Below are positions 53,506 to 62,087 of a stretch of DNA of 64,000 nucleotides, piece after piece; the first letter of the stretch is position 1; every line of letters starts with the position of its first letter. The stretch lies in NCBI GenBank assembly GCA_028289345.1, contig JANQQL010000029.1, positions 19,684 to 83,683 on the forward strand. Direction: 5' to 3'. The DNA is from Planctomycetota bacterium. Lineage in GTDB: Bacteria > Planctomycetota > B15-G4 > SIAN01. The notes beneath the pieces were generated by a model. It did no database searches. It was given only the letters and a program-made list of their open reading frames with translations, and was not told the DNA's origin. A program made the position numbers and the translations under genes.

Positions 53506-55302
53506 ATGATCAAGTTGGAAGAGATTCTCGGAGTTGACCGCTTCATCGGCCCGGCTGTTCTGGGCCTCGGAAAGGACTGGCTGACAACGCTTCCTGGCCA
53601 GTTTGCCTTCTCCATCCTGACGAGCATCGCGGGCACCATCCTGTGGGTCTCGCTTGAGCCAACCGTTGGCCCACGCATTCGATCCATGCGGGAGTCCTGG
53701 CTTGGAAGGGTGAAGCCGCTGGGTTCTTTCCTCCCCATCTATGGATGCCTTGCGATTGCTGCGGTGGCAGTGTTTCTTCAGCCGAATCTCCGCAATCTCA
53801 CGTTCGCGGCATCCGGGGTCTCGATCGCCGTCACCCTCTTGGCAGCCCGATCCCTCCTCAAGAGAGTCAATTCGAAGGACGAGAGCGAAAACTCCACTCA
53901 GCTGGCGTCGCCGGTGTTTCTGGCTGCATTCCTCCCTCTTTCGCTTTGCACCTATGGGATCTCGTGCCTCGTTGGCTTTCGAGCACTTTCGGGGGAGAAA
54001 GACGACGCTCTCACCGCACTCGCCACGGAAAGGGCAAATCGCAAGACCCCCATCGCGCTCATCCTCCCCATTCAGGACCACAAGACCTTTCCTTCCAACT
54101 ATGGAATCCGCCAGATCGGTGGACTCATGCGGCTCCTTGAATGCGGTGACGATGTGGCGGAGAACTTTGACTTCACCCCGATCGATCATCATGGAGAGTA
54201 CGACTACCGCGTCGTCGACCGAATCCAGGCGCTGATGCTCAAAGGGTACAAGCACTTCGTGGTCACCGAGAGCCGGGTTTCGGCGCCTCTCTCCAGAGAC
54301 TGGATGCAGCTGTATCAAGAAGTGCAGGACAAGGTCCCAGACCCCAATACCCACCCGATTCTCGTCTGCACCTCTGCGTCCTCTCCTAAGGTGCGAACGA
54401 CCAAGGACAGCGTGTACCGTTTCTACATTCGCAGCCAGGAAGAAGCCCGGGTACTGGCGGGACACATCTCTGGTCAGCGGAATGCCTTGATCGTTGCCAT
54501 TGACGATGCATCGCGGCCGGGCACTCAGGGAGACCGAGCTCCGGGTTATGGCACCGGGGCCGCCGAGCAGTTCCAGATCCACTGGGGAGGCCCCATCGTC
54601 GACACGATTTTTCTTACTCCCGACCTGGAGCCAGAGGAAGTCAACCTTCGACTCTCGCGGGCATTCTCGGACGCAAAGCGAAACAAGACCGAGATCCAAA
54701 CTGTTTTTGTGGCTTCCTATGCAGCACCGCTGGTCAAGACGATTCGCGCGATTGACTCAGCGATGACCGAGGGAGCTCTCGATCGGTCGACCGAGATCTT
54801 GATCACGGCACCACTCGGCATTCAGGGCTCGCGAGATGCCCTCCAAGACACGCTTTCCCGGATGAACTGGGTTTCCTGTGCTCCCAAGATCACCGACGAG
54901 CTCCTGTCGGAGTCCACTCGCTACCACGATGATGTGGAGGTTGCATTCGTGTACTTCACGCTTGACCGACTGACGAAGGCGATTCAGAACATGAAGGATT
55001 CGCCGGGAAGAGGATTTCACCATCACTGGGTCAAAGCGGTTCCTCGCTACCTTTGCGTCACCGAAGACAGCCAGAACCCGGCAGACTCCTTGGTTGAGCT
55101 AGAGATCGTCAAGCCGACCTCGCCGGCACGGTTGTCGGACGCTCCCGGGGCGACCACCAAGATCGGCGAAGAAGCAGCACCCGATCTCTCGAAAGAAGGA
55201 GATCCTCGAACGATCCCTGATTTGAGCCTTCGTTCCGAGCTTCTCCCCCGTTCCTCTTCGATGAGAACTGCGATTCCTTCAGAAACCAAGGGAAGGCCTT
55301 GA
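53506..55302 (+). CDS. Four-helix membrane protein with periplasmic-binding-protein-like domain
   Basis: The ATG at 53506 is 12 bases after the oxygenase stop, so this is the last gene of the operon. The 598-residue protein has four membrane helices in the first 160 residues (FAFSILTSIAGTILW; IYGCLAIAAVAVF; AASGVSIAVTLLAA; AAFLPLSLCTYGISC). A large domain follows (about 185-530) with PIALILPIQDHKTF, KHFVVTESRV and a second lobe (IQTVFVASYAAPLVKTI), resembling type I periplasmic-binding or LIVBP folds. The Ser/Pro-rich tail is probably disordered. It could bind, sense or anchor the modified peptide. No ABC transporter or protease gene is present in the cluster. Confidence 0.65.
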   Translation: MIKLEEILGVDRFIGPAVLGLGKDWLTTLPGQFAFSILTSIAGTILWVSLEPTVGPRIRSMRESWLGRVKPLGSFLPIYGCLAIAAVAVFLQPNLRNLTFAASGVSIAVTLLAARSLLKRVNSKDESENSTQLASPVFLAAFLPLSLCTYGISCLVGFRALSGEKDDALTALATERANRKTPIALILPIQDHKTFPSNYGIRQIGGLMRLLECGDDVAENFDFTPIDHHGEYDYRVVDRIQALMLKGYKHFVVTESRVSAPLSRDWMQLYQEVQDKVPDPNTHPILVCTSASSPKVRTTKDSVYRFYIRSQEEARVLAGHISGQRNALIVAIDDASRPGTQGDRAPGYGTGAAEQFQIHWGGPIVDTIFLTPDLEPEEVNLRLSRAFSDAKRNKTEIQTVFVASYAAPLVKTIRAIDSAMTEGALDRSTEILITAPLGIQGSRDALQDTLSRMNWVSCAPKITDELLSESTRYHDDVEVAFVYFTLDRLTKAIQNMKDSPGRGFHHHWVKAVPRYLCVTEDSQNPADSLVELEIVKPTSPARLSDAPGATTKIGEEAAPDLSKEGDPRTIPDLSLRSELLPRSSSMRTAIPSETKGRP

Positions 55303-55303
55303 T

Positions 55304-55344
55304 CCCCGAAAGCCCCTCGCTTCTTGCGAGGGGCAAGTTCGGGG
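55304..55344 (+). terminator. Terminator of the repeat-peptide operon
   Basis: An inner 9-bp stem (GCCCCTCGC / GCGAGGGGC, loop TTCTT) is extended by an outer CCCCGAA / TTCGGGG pairing with small bulges. It begins two bases after the stop at 55302. Confidence 0.75.
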
Positions 55345-55531
55345 GCCCACAACCGGTGAAGCCGAACGGAGTTCTCTCGTTCGAGAAGCACATGCTCCTT
55401 AGAAAAGCACAGGCACCGCAGCGCAGGAAGGACGCGTTGTCTCCGAAACCGACACCTGGCCGACGAGCGGGGAAAACTCCAGAACGAAGCGGCGTTCGCT
55501 GCGTGGTTGGCGATGGAGGTGACCGGTTGCC

Positions 55532-55593
55532 GAAGCTGAAGCTGAAGCTGAAGCCGAAGCCGAAGCCGAAGCCGAACAGAACAGAACAGAACA
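55532..55593. repeat. Microsatellite next to the beta-helix gene end
   Basis: Three GAAGCT, four GAAGCC and four GAACA units stand in direct succession. The array ends three bases beyond the stop of the minus-strand gene at 55597. The plus-strand frame through it (LKLKLKPKPKP) is not a real protein. Confidence 0.85.
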
Positions 55594-55596
55594 GCT

Positions 55597-56829
55597 CTAG
55601 GGCACTGTCAGCGAAACTTGCCCCCCAGAGAGAACGTACTGCCGACTGGACGGCTCGAAGAACAGCCCCTGGTGAAACAGCAAGTCGTAGTCGAACCCAG
55701 GAGCGATCGGCGGCGCCGTGTAGGGAAACGTCGCGGTCCCTGACAGGGGGAGCGGCCCGAACAGGAAGTAGGAAACGGGAAGCGCCGGCAACAGGACCCC
55801 TTGCATCTCCAACAACAGCACGGGATTCAGGCCCGGCGACACCAACCAGAAGTAGAAGTCTCCTGGGTTCCCGGTGAAGGTCACGGAGACCGGGCCCCCC
55901 GGTCGCACCGGCACTTCGCCGATTTCCAGGCCACGGGCGAGAGCGACCGGTCGCACATTCACGCCACCCGTGGTGATGCGTCGCTCCAAACCGGGGGATC
56001 CTGCCGCACACGGGGAGATCTGCTGTCCGGCCGCCCCTCCGTTCACCATGGTGTCGACCAGAAACACGGTCGGATTGTCGGTCCCAAGAAACAAACCATC
56101 TCCCCCATCCGCGGCATCGAAGCAGGGCACGAAGTTGTTGCCGCCATCGCCACCGGTGATCAAGGAACCCGAAGCAAAGAGCGTCGATCCTGACGTCAGA
56201 AGGATGCCGTCGGCTCCATCTTCCGGTGGCAGAATGAGGATCGCATCGTTGCCGCGGCCGCCCCGAACCTCGCTGTCATAGAGATGAGCGGTCGAAGCGG
56301 TGAGCCGCAGTCCTTCGGCGACGTTTCCCACGTTGTTGCCCGAGCCTTCAATGGTGGTCCGCACAAATGTCACGGAAGCGCTGTTGGAGACGGAGGCTCC
56401 GCACGATGCTCCCGGCTGAAAGAAGTGCTCGGGCTTGTCGAGGGCGCAGTCCTGAACGAGCACGGCGCCCTGACAATCCGTCACGGTCAAAGTCGGAAAG
56501 AGCTCTCGACTTTGTGCGATCAGCCCCAAGAGCACGATTCTCTTCCCCGCCAAAAGGGAGGTGATTCGGATCGAGCCGACATGCACGACCGCGTTCACCT
56601 CGGCGACCAACGTCAAGGCTTTGTCGTTGATCCCCACGCTGCCATAGTTTCCCGCCCGGATCAGCAAGACGTCGTCGTCTTGCGCCGCGGCAAGGGCATC
56701 TCCGAGAGCAACGAAGTCGCTGCCAGCGCCAGCTTGCTCGTCGACAACGATCACCTGTCCCTGGGCCATCAACTTCGAAGCCGGAAGCACCCACAGCCCC
56801 AGCAAAGCCCCCATGATTCGCAGATCCAT
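55597..56829 (-). CDS. Secreted parallel beta-helix-like protein with shared C-terminal module
   Basis: ATG at 56827-56829, seven bases behind GGAG, opens a signal peptide (RIMGALLGLWVLPASKLMAQ); the frame is open from 57018. Residues 25-270 of 410 show short hydrophobic periods typical of right-handed beta helices (DDVLLIRAGNYGSVGI, ALTLVAEVNAVVHVGSI, RIVLLGLIAQSREL) and Gly/Asp loops. A C-terminal part carries the module shared with other secreted proteins here (FYFWLVSPGLNPVLL, GVLLPALPVSYFLFG, YDLLFHQGLFFEP, VSLTVP at the end). Probably a polysaccharide-binding or surface protein. It lies next to the microsatellite. Confidence 0.72.
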   Translation of the reverse strand: MDLRIMGALLGLWVLPASKLMAQGQVIVVDEQAGAGSDFVALGDALAAAQDDDVLLIRAGNYGSVGINDKALTLVAEVNAVVHVGSIRITSLLAGKRIVLLGLIAQSRELFPTLTVTDCQGAVLVQDCALDKPEHFFQPGASCGASVSNSASVTFVRTTIEGSGNNVGNVAEGLRLTASTAHLYDSEVRGGRGNDAILILPPEDGADGILLTSGSTLFASGSLITGGDGGNNFVPCFDAADGGDGLFLGTDNPTVFLVDTMVNGGAAGQQISPCAAGSPGLERRITTGGVNVRPVALARGLEIGEVPVRPGGPVSVTFTGNPGDFYFWLVSPGLNPVLLLEMQGVLLPALPVSYFLFGPLPLSGTATFPYTAPPIAPGFDYDLLFHQGLFFEPSSRQYVLSGGQVSLTVP

Positions 56830-57054
56830 CGAGCTCTCCAGTTCGACGCCGTTCCCCCTGCTCCTAGGACGACCCCTGCTCCCAGAATGACATAGGCAAG
56901 TCGAAGCATGGGATGGACGGAGGTGGGTCGATTCTGGGACGTTTCCCCGGAGTTTCGTGCAGCGAATGATGACCTCTGGTTCGAGCGGCGCGGATTCCCA
57001 GCGCTCTTGAAGTTCCATCTCCCGAAAGAACTTTGTTCCCCCGCGGGGTCATTG

Positions 57055-58176
57055 TCATTCTTGCCCCGTCTCCTCGAAGACCTCCAGGGTCAGCTTGCCT
57101 GCGTCGTTCTCCGGGTCGAGCACGAGCTCGCAGCGGGCCATCCACGAATCGTCGTTCGCATCTCCCAGAGACCATTCGATGCGAAGCCGCCCCTTCTCCG
57201 CCGACCACTGGCTCCCCGCAAATTCTGCGAGGGCGTCTTTCCATTGGTCTTCACTCCATGGCTCATCGCCCGTGTCGGAAGCCTGGCCGGGAGTGATCTC
57301 CCAAGTCTGAGAGGCCTCATGGGGACCAATGTTGGCATCCACAATCCGTTCGCCATCCAGCCAGGGGATGGTCCGAGCGAGAGATTTCGCGAGAGACCGC
57401 AATTGCAGGTAGTAGGCCCGGTAACGAGGAAAGGCCCCTTGTTCCGGTTTCCAGTCGTATTCGAGCTTCGCCGCCAAAAGCTTGGCGGCGCCCGTTCCTT
57501 TCCACCGAGCGATGACTTGAAGAGCTCCGTCGATCCCCGAGGTGTAGCCACCGGCTGTCAGGATCGACCCCGCCTCTTCCACCCGGCGATCCACGCGGTA
57601 GCGAGGATTCGTGGAGTCGAGCAAACGAGCGACCGTGGTTGCCGTCGTCGTCACCTCCAACCCATCGAGCAACCCGGCCTGACTGAGCCAAGACAATCCA
57701 TTGCAAACGGAGAGGATCAACTCCGTGTCCCGCGATCGCTCCTCAATCCATGCCGCGATCTCGCGATCAGCGTAGATCTTCCCGCCGGGAAGCACCAAGA
57801 GATCCATCGGAGGGCAGTCCGTCAGCGTGAACTCGGGAGTGACAATCAGGCCCTCGTCCGTCCGCAAGGCCTCCGTTGTCGTCCCGACCGTGTGGACCCG
57901 AACCCCACCGGCACCAAGCACTTCGAACGGGCCTGCGAAATCGATCACCTGAACCCCTGGAAACAACAAGATGGCCGCCGTCTTTCCTAGGCGCAGCTTC
58001 CTCTCAAAGAATGAGGCTGGACGGAGCGGAAGCCCGCACCGGGCGCAGGGCTCCTGCGTGGTCGCAGGGTCCTGGCCCTCGCAGTAGAGTTCGCAGCGGT
58101 AGTTCTCGCCGGACCAGGCGAAAACCGATGTCGTTCCGAGAATGAGGAAGAGGAGCACCGCTGATCGGACAAACAT
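57055..58176 (-). CDS. Secreted DJ-1/PfpI-like protein with cysteine-rich N-terminus
   Basis: ATG at 58176 opens a signal peptide (MFVRSAVLLFLILGTTSVFA). After it, residues 25-50 form a small cysteine cluster (YRCELYCEGQDPATTQ, then CARCGLPL) resembling the short metal-binding motif of periplasmic copper proteins. Residues 60-245 match the GlxA/DJ-1/PfpI fold: AAILLFPGVQVIDFAGPFEV, LLVLPGG, and nucleophile C158 in SVCNGLSWL. The GYTSGIDGALQVI segment is typical of this group. The last 130 residues are an unassigned alpha/beta domain. The ligand or substrate is unknown. Confidence 0.8.
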   Translation of the reverse strand: MFVRSAVLLFLILGTTSVFAWSGENYRCELYCEGQDPATTQEPCARCGLPLRPASFFERKLRLGKTAAILLFPGVQVIDFAGPFEVLGAGGVRVHTVGTTTEALRTDEGLIVTPEFTLTDCPPMDLLVLPGGKIYADREIAAWIEERSRDTELILSVCNGLSWLSQAGLLDGLEVTTTATTVARLLDSTNPRYRVDRRVEEAGSILTAGGYTSGIDGALQVIARWKGTGAAKLLAAKLEYDWKPEQGAFPRYRAYYLQLRSLAKSLARTIPWLDGERIVDANIGPHEASQTWEITPGQASDTGDEPWSEDQWKDALAEFAGSQWSAEKGRLRIEWSLGDANDDSWMARCELVLDPENDAGKLTLEVFEETGQE

Positions 58177-58405
58177 GGGTGGGTTTCCGGAGGAGCGAAA
58201 CGACGACGTCTTCTAGGCGCAATCGAAACGATCTCCGAACCTCGAGATTGTTTCTGCCACGAAAACGTGGTTTCGCTGCAGGAAGGCCTCGACCTCGGGA
58301 GATCGCGGCCTTTCCCCCACCGAGAATCACGGCCGAGCTCCTGGAACCCGTGAGGCCGGGACCAGACTTGACACCGTCGGAAAAGCTCCGCATCGCGTCG
58401 GCTGC

Positions 58406-61309
58406 CTATCGGAACGTCACGGTCTCCTCGTTGGAGCTGATCGCCTGCCCCAGGGAATCGAAAGTGAAGGAGCGCAACTCGAGAGACTCGCCGGAAAGGA
58501 GCGGTTCGTTCACTCCCAACGAGAACAGCCGGTGTCCGTTGACATCGAGCAGACGGAGCTCGAGATTCTGGATCAATGGAACTCCGGAGAAACTCAAGAT
58601 CCAGAGACCATATGGCGTCATCGGCTGTCCCCCGAGCGATCGAAACGACGCGACGTCCACGCCATCAAGAACATCGTGATCCGCGGCGAGCGTGAAAGGA
58701 GACTCACCGAAGACCTGGATCCGGCGGTTCCGAGTGTCGGCAACGTACACCTTTCCTGACGAGTCCACGGCAACTCCTCTCGGCCCGTTGAACTGTTCCG
58801 CGCCGCTGCCAAGAGTTCCCCACTCAAGAAGAAACGTGCCGTCCGCATCGAATTTTTGGATTCTGCTCTCGATTCCGTCCGCGACGTACACGTTCCCGGA
58901 ATCGTCCACCGACAAGCCGACGGGGAAACTGAACTGCCCCGCCCCGTTGCCGAACGATCCCCACTTGGCCAGGAAGCCGCCGTCACTGTCGAAGCTTTGA
59001 ATCCGATGGTTCAACGTGTCGGCGACGTAAACGATTCCGGATGCGGTCGCGAGAACTCCGAGCGGCCGGAACAGTTCACCGTCCCCGATGCCGGGCGTGC
59101 CCAACTTCCCAAGGAAGTTCCCGTTGCAATCAAACTTCTGGATGCGAGAGTTCCCAGTGTCGGCGACGTAGACATTGCCTGACTCGTCGACGGACACTCC
59201 TTCCGGCCCAATGAACTCTCCATCTCCGCTACCAAAGCTGCCCCACGCGACCAAGAACCTGCCGTCCCCCGTGAACTTCTGGATCCGGTCATTCTGGGTA
59301 TCGGCGACGTACACGTTCCCGGAAACATCCACGGACAGTCCTTGGGCACCCGAGAACTCACCAGCGAAGTCGCCCGCAACACCCCACATCGTCTGGAATC
59401 TTCCGTACGGATCGAACTTCTTGATCCGCTCTCTGTCGAGAACGAGCACGTTCCCCGAAAGATCGATCGCCACCGCCTTGGGTTCGCGAAGCCATCCACC
59501 CGTGCTGCCAAGAGCACCCCACTGGTCAAGAACGACCCCGTTGCGATCGATCTTCTGAACTCGATGGTTCTCCGCATCGGCCACGTACATGGTTCCGAGG
59601 CTGTCGACCGCCACTTGCTTCGGAAGAAAGAACTCTCCCGCGCGGGTTCCCAGAGAGCCGTACTCCCTCAGGAAAACCCCGTTGCGGTCGAACTTCTGAA
59701 TCCTGTGGTTCGAAGTATCGGCGACGTAGACATTCCCCGAATCGTTCACGTGCATCCCCTCCGGAGAAAAGAACTGCCCGCTGCCACTGCCCCGGGTGCC
59801 CCACTTCGTCAAGAAAGCGCCGCTGCTGTCGAACTTCTGGATGCGGTCGTTGCCCGTGTCGGCCACGTAAACATTGCCAAGCGAGTCGACCGAGATCCCC
59901 TTCGGTGTCTGAAACTGCCCGTCGCCATTTCCTGGCCCACCCCACTTCGCCAAGAACAAGCCGCTGTGATCGAATTTCTGAATGCGCTGGTTGCCCGTGT
60001 CGGCGACATAGATATTCCCCGAAGAATCCACGCACATCCCCTCGGGATGGAGCAACTGACCGTCCCCGACGCCGATGCTTCCCCACTCGGTAAGAAATGT
60101 GCCGTTGCCGTCGAACTTCTGAACTCTGGAAAAGGCCAAAAAACCGGCATCCAGCGCATAGACGTTCCCGGACGCGTCCACCGACACCGCGGTCGGGTTG
60201 ATGAACTGGCCGTTGCCGCCACCAGAAGTCCCCCACTTGGTGAGAAACGCGCCGTTCCCGTCAAACCTCTGAATGCGTTGGTTGCTTGTGTCGGCCACGT
60301 AAACGTTCCCGGCAGGATCTAGAGCGATTCCCGTGGGCCGGTTGAGTTCCCCGTCACTGCTCCTCACGAAGCCCCATTTCCTCAAGAACGTGCCATCGCC
60401 GTCAAACTTCTGGATCCCGTCGTTTTGGGTGTCGGCGACGTACACATTGCCGACGAGGTCCACAAAAACTCCGAAGGGCCCCTCGAACTCGCCGTCCCCC
60501 ACGCCTCGGGAGCCCCACTCCCCGAGGAACCCGCCGTCGCTGTCGAATTTCTGGATCCGGTGATTGCCAGAGTCGGCGACGTACAAGTGTCCCGCCGCAT
60601 CCACCGACACTCCATGAGGACTGTCGAACTCGCCGTCTCCGCCGCCAAACGCTCCCCATTCCGCCAGGACCGCCCCGCTGCTGTCGAACTTCTTGATCGC
60701 ATGGGCAGACACGTCAGCAACATAGACGTTTCCAGAACTGTCCGTGGACACGCCCCACGGCTGACCAAACTCCCGAGAGTCGCCCCACTTTGTCAAGAAC
60801 GCTCCATTACTGTCGAATCTCTGAATTCGATCGTTGTCGGTGTCTGCGACGTACACGTTTCCTGCCGCGTCGACCGACACTCCCCGTGGGGCTTTGAACT
60901 GCCCGTCGCCCGTCCCTTCGGTTCCCCACTGAAGCAGGAACGTCCCGTGACGGTCAAACTTCTGGATGCGGTGATTGAAGGTGTCGGCGACGTAGACGTT
61001 TCCGACGGGATCGACAAACACGCTATGAGGGATCCGGAACTGCCCGTCATTGCTCCCCTCGGATCCCCACTTGGCGAGGAACACTCCGTTGCGATTGAAC
61101 TTCTGAATCCGGTCATTCTGGCCGTCGGCAACGTAAACATCGCCAGCGGCGTCCACGCCAACGGAGTAGGGGGAACTGAATCGCCCATTGCTCGCTGCCC
61201 GACCCCAGCTTGTCAGGAAGGAAGGCGGTTCGTTCCCCTCGGCAGTCGAGGCCGCGAGAACCAGAGCCAAGAAAGCGAGGCCCGAGTGTCGTCTGGTTCG
61301 AAACGTCAT
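58406..61309 (-). CDS. Secreted protein of 18 NHL repeats
   Basis: ATG at 61307-61309 opens a signal peptide (TRRHSGLAFLALVLAASTAE); the frame is open from 61366. The 967 residues are almost entirely NHL repeats of about 47 residues, each with a version of GVSVDAAGNVYVADTGNDRI and FDSNGAFLTKWG. I count 18, which would make three six-bladed propellers. The units are highly similar at DNA level as well. The final 70 residues are a beta-rich domain (YGLWILSFSGVPLIQNLELR) without a family assignment. NHL propellers bind proteins, RNA or glycans; the ligand here is unknown. Confidence 0.9.
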   Translation of the reverse strand: MTFRTRRHSGLAFLALVLAASTAEGNEPPSFLTSWGRAASNGRFSSPYSVGVDAAGDVYVADGQNDRIQKFNRNGVFLAKWGSEGSNDGQFRIPHSVFVDPVGNVYVADTFNHRIQKFDRHGTFLLQWGTEGTGDGQFKAPRGVSVDAAGNVYVADTDNDRIQRFDSNGAFLTKWGDSREFGQPWGVSTDSSGNVYVADVSAHAIKKFDSSGAVLAEWGAFGGGDGEFDSPHGVSVDAAGHLYVADSGNHRIQKFDSDGGFLGEWGSRGVGDGEFEGPFGVFVDLVGNVYVADTQNDGIQKFDGDGTFLRKWGFVRSSDGELNRPTGIALDPAGNVYVADTSNQRIQRFDGNGAFLTKWGTSGGGNGQFINPTAVSVDASGNVYALDAGFLAFSRVQKFDGNGTFLTEWGSIGVGDGQLLHPEGMCVDSSGNIYVADTGNQRIQKFDHSGLFLAKWGGPGNGDGQFQTPKGISVDSLGNVYVADTGNDRIQKFDSSGAFLTKWGTRGSGSGQFFSPEGMHVNDSGNVYVADTSNHRIQKFDRNGVFLREYGSLGTRAGEFFLPKQVAVDSLGTMYVADAENHRVQKIDRNGVVLDQWGALGSTGGWLREPKAVAIDLSGNVLVLDRERIKKFDPYGRFQTMWGVAGDFAGEFSGAQGLSVDVSGNVYVADTQNDRIQKFTGDGRFLVAWGSFGSGDGEFIGPEGVSVDESGNVYVADTGNSRIQKFDCNGNFLGKLGTPGIGDGELFRPLGVLATASGIVYVADTLNHRIQSFDSDGGFLAKWGSFGNGAGQFSFPVGLSVDDSGNVYVADGIESRIQKFDADGTFLLEWGTLGSGAEQFNGPRGVAVDSSGKVYVADTRNRRIQVFGESPFTLAADHDVLDGVDVASFRSLGGQPMTPYGLWILSFSGVPLIQNLELRLLDVNGHRLFSLGVNEPLLSGESLELRSFTFDSLGQAISSNEETVTFR

Positions 61310-62087
61310 TTCTGTTTTCGCCCTTGCACAATGGGGACCATTGCCGGTTTCGCGGGATTGATCCATGGATCGCGAACGGACGAAGGTTAACCCTCATCCG
61401 CGATTTCGACCACTCGCGACCGCCCACACCGCGGTTGATCCGCAATCGCCTGTCGCTCATCGAAGACTCGATGAGCCCGGAGAACGCCCGTGACCATGAT
61501 TCACACCGCGATCGCGACCGGACCCCGAGCGCTTTCCAACCGCCGCGCCCTGTTTGCGACGGTGCCACGGGAAATAGACCTTGCGGACAGCATCACACCC
61601 AATCAGGTCATGGAACGAATGTCGAATGGCGGGTTCGATTCCGGTGAGGCTCTTCTCTTCCCAAAGAACAGGCACTCGCGGTACTGAGGAATCTGGTTGA
61701 TGCCTCATTCCTGATCGAGTCGCATTGCCCAGCTTGCAACACTGTCCAACCCATGGACGACGAGTCGCTAGTGAAGGACTCGTGCAGATGGAATCAACTT
61801 TCGTTCCATTGCAGGAGTCTCTTTTGACACGGATCACACCGTTGACTTCCGTCTGACCGTTCACGGAAAGTTTCAAGAACCACCATTTTCTGAGGGAAGA
61901 ACGGCTCGGATGCTTCAATCACCGAGACCCGCCAAACAAACGCCGAAACTCTCGGACCGTCCAAGTTTTGTTTGACCATAGAAATCATTCCTGACCGCCA
62001 GGAAGATCGGGATTGCAAGAGAACACCTCCATCGAGATGCGGCAACAAGAACGGTTCCGACAGCTCAAACTTGAAAGGACGGTGACA
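61310..62087. other. Long intergenic region between divergent genes
   Basis: This 778-base stretch lies between the NHL gene and the secreted gene at 62088. No open frame in it looks coded. One short inverted repeat (TTCCTG / CAGGAA, 61988-62004) lies about 80 bases before the downstream start. No tRNA or other RNA gene could be folded by eye. Confidence 0.4.

Noticed and set aside
55299..55877. Plus-strand frame containing a Lys/Pro repeat stretch
   Set aside because: The repeats come from the microsatellite, and the rest is antisense to the beta-helix gene; composition is unlike a protein.
61600..61680. tRNA-like T-loop sequence (GGTTCGATTCC)
   Set aside because: The flanking stem has mismatches, and no matching acceptor, D or anticodon arm could be found upstream.
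61457..61918. Minus-strand 153-residue frame in the long spacer
   Set aside because: No ribosome site, no recognisable motif, and a composition typical of non-coding GC-rich DNA.
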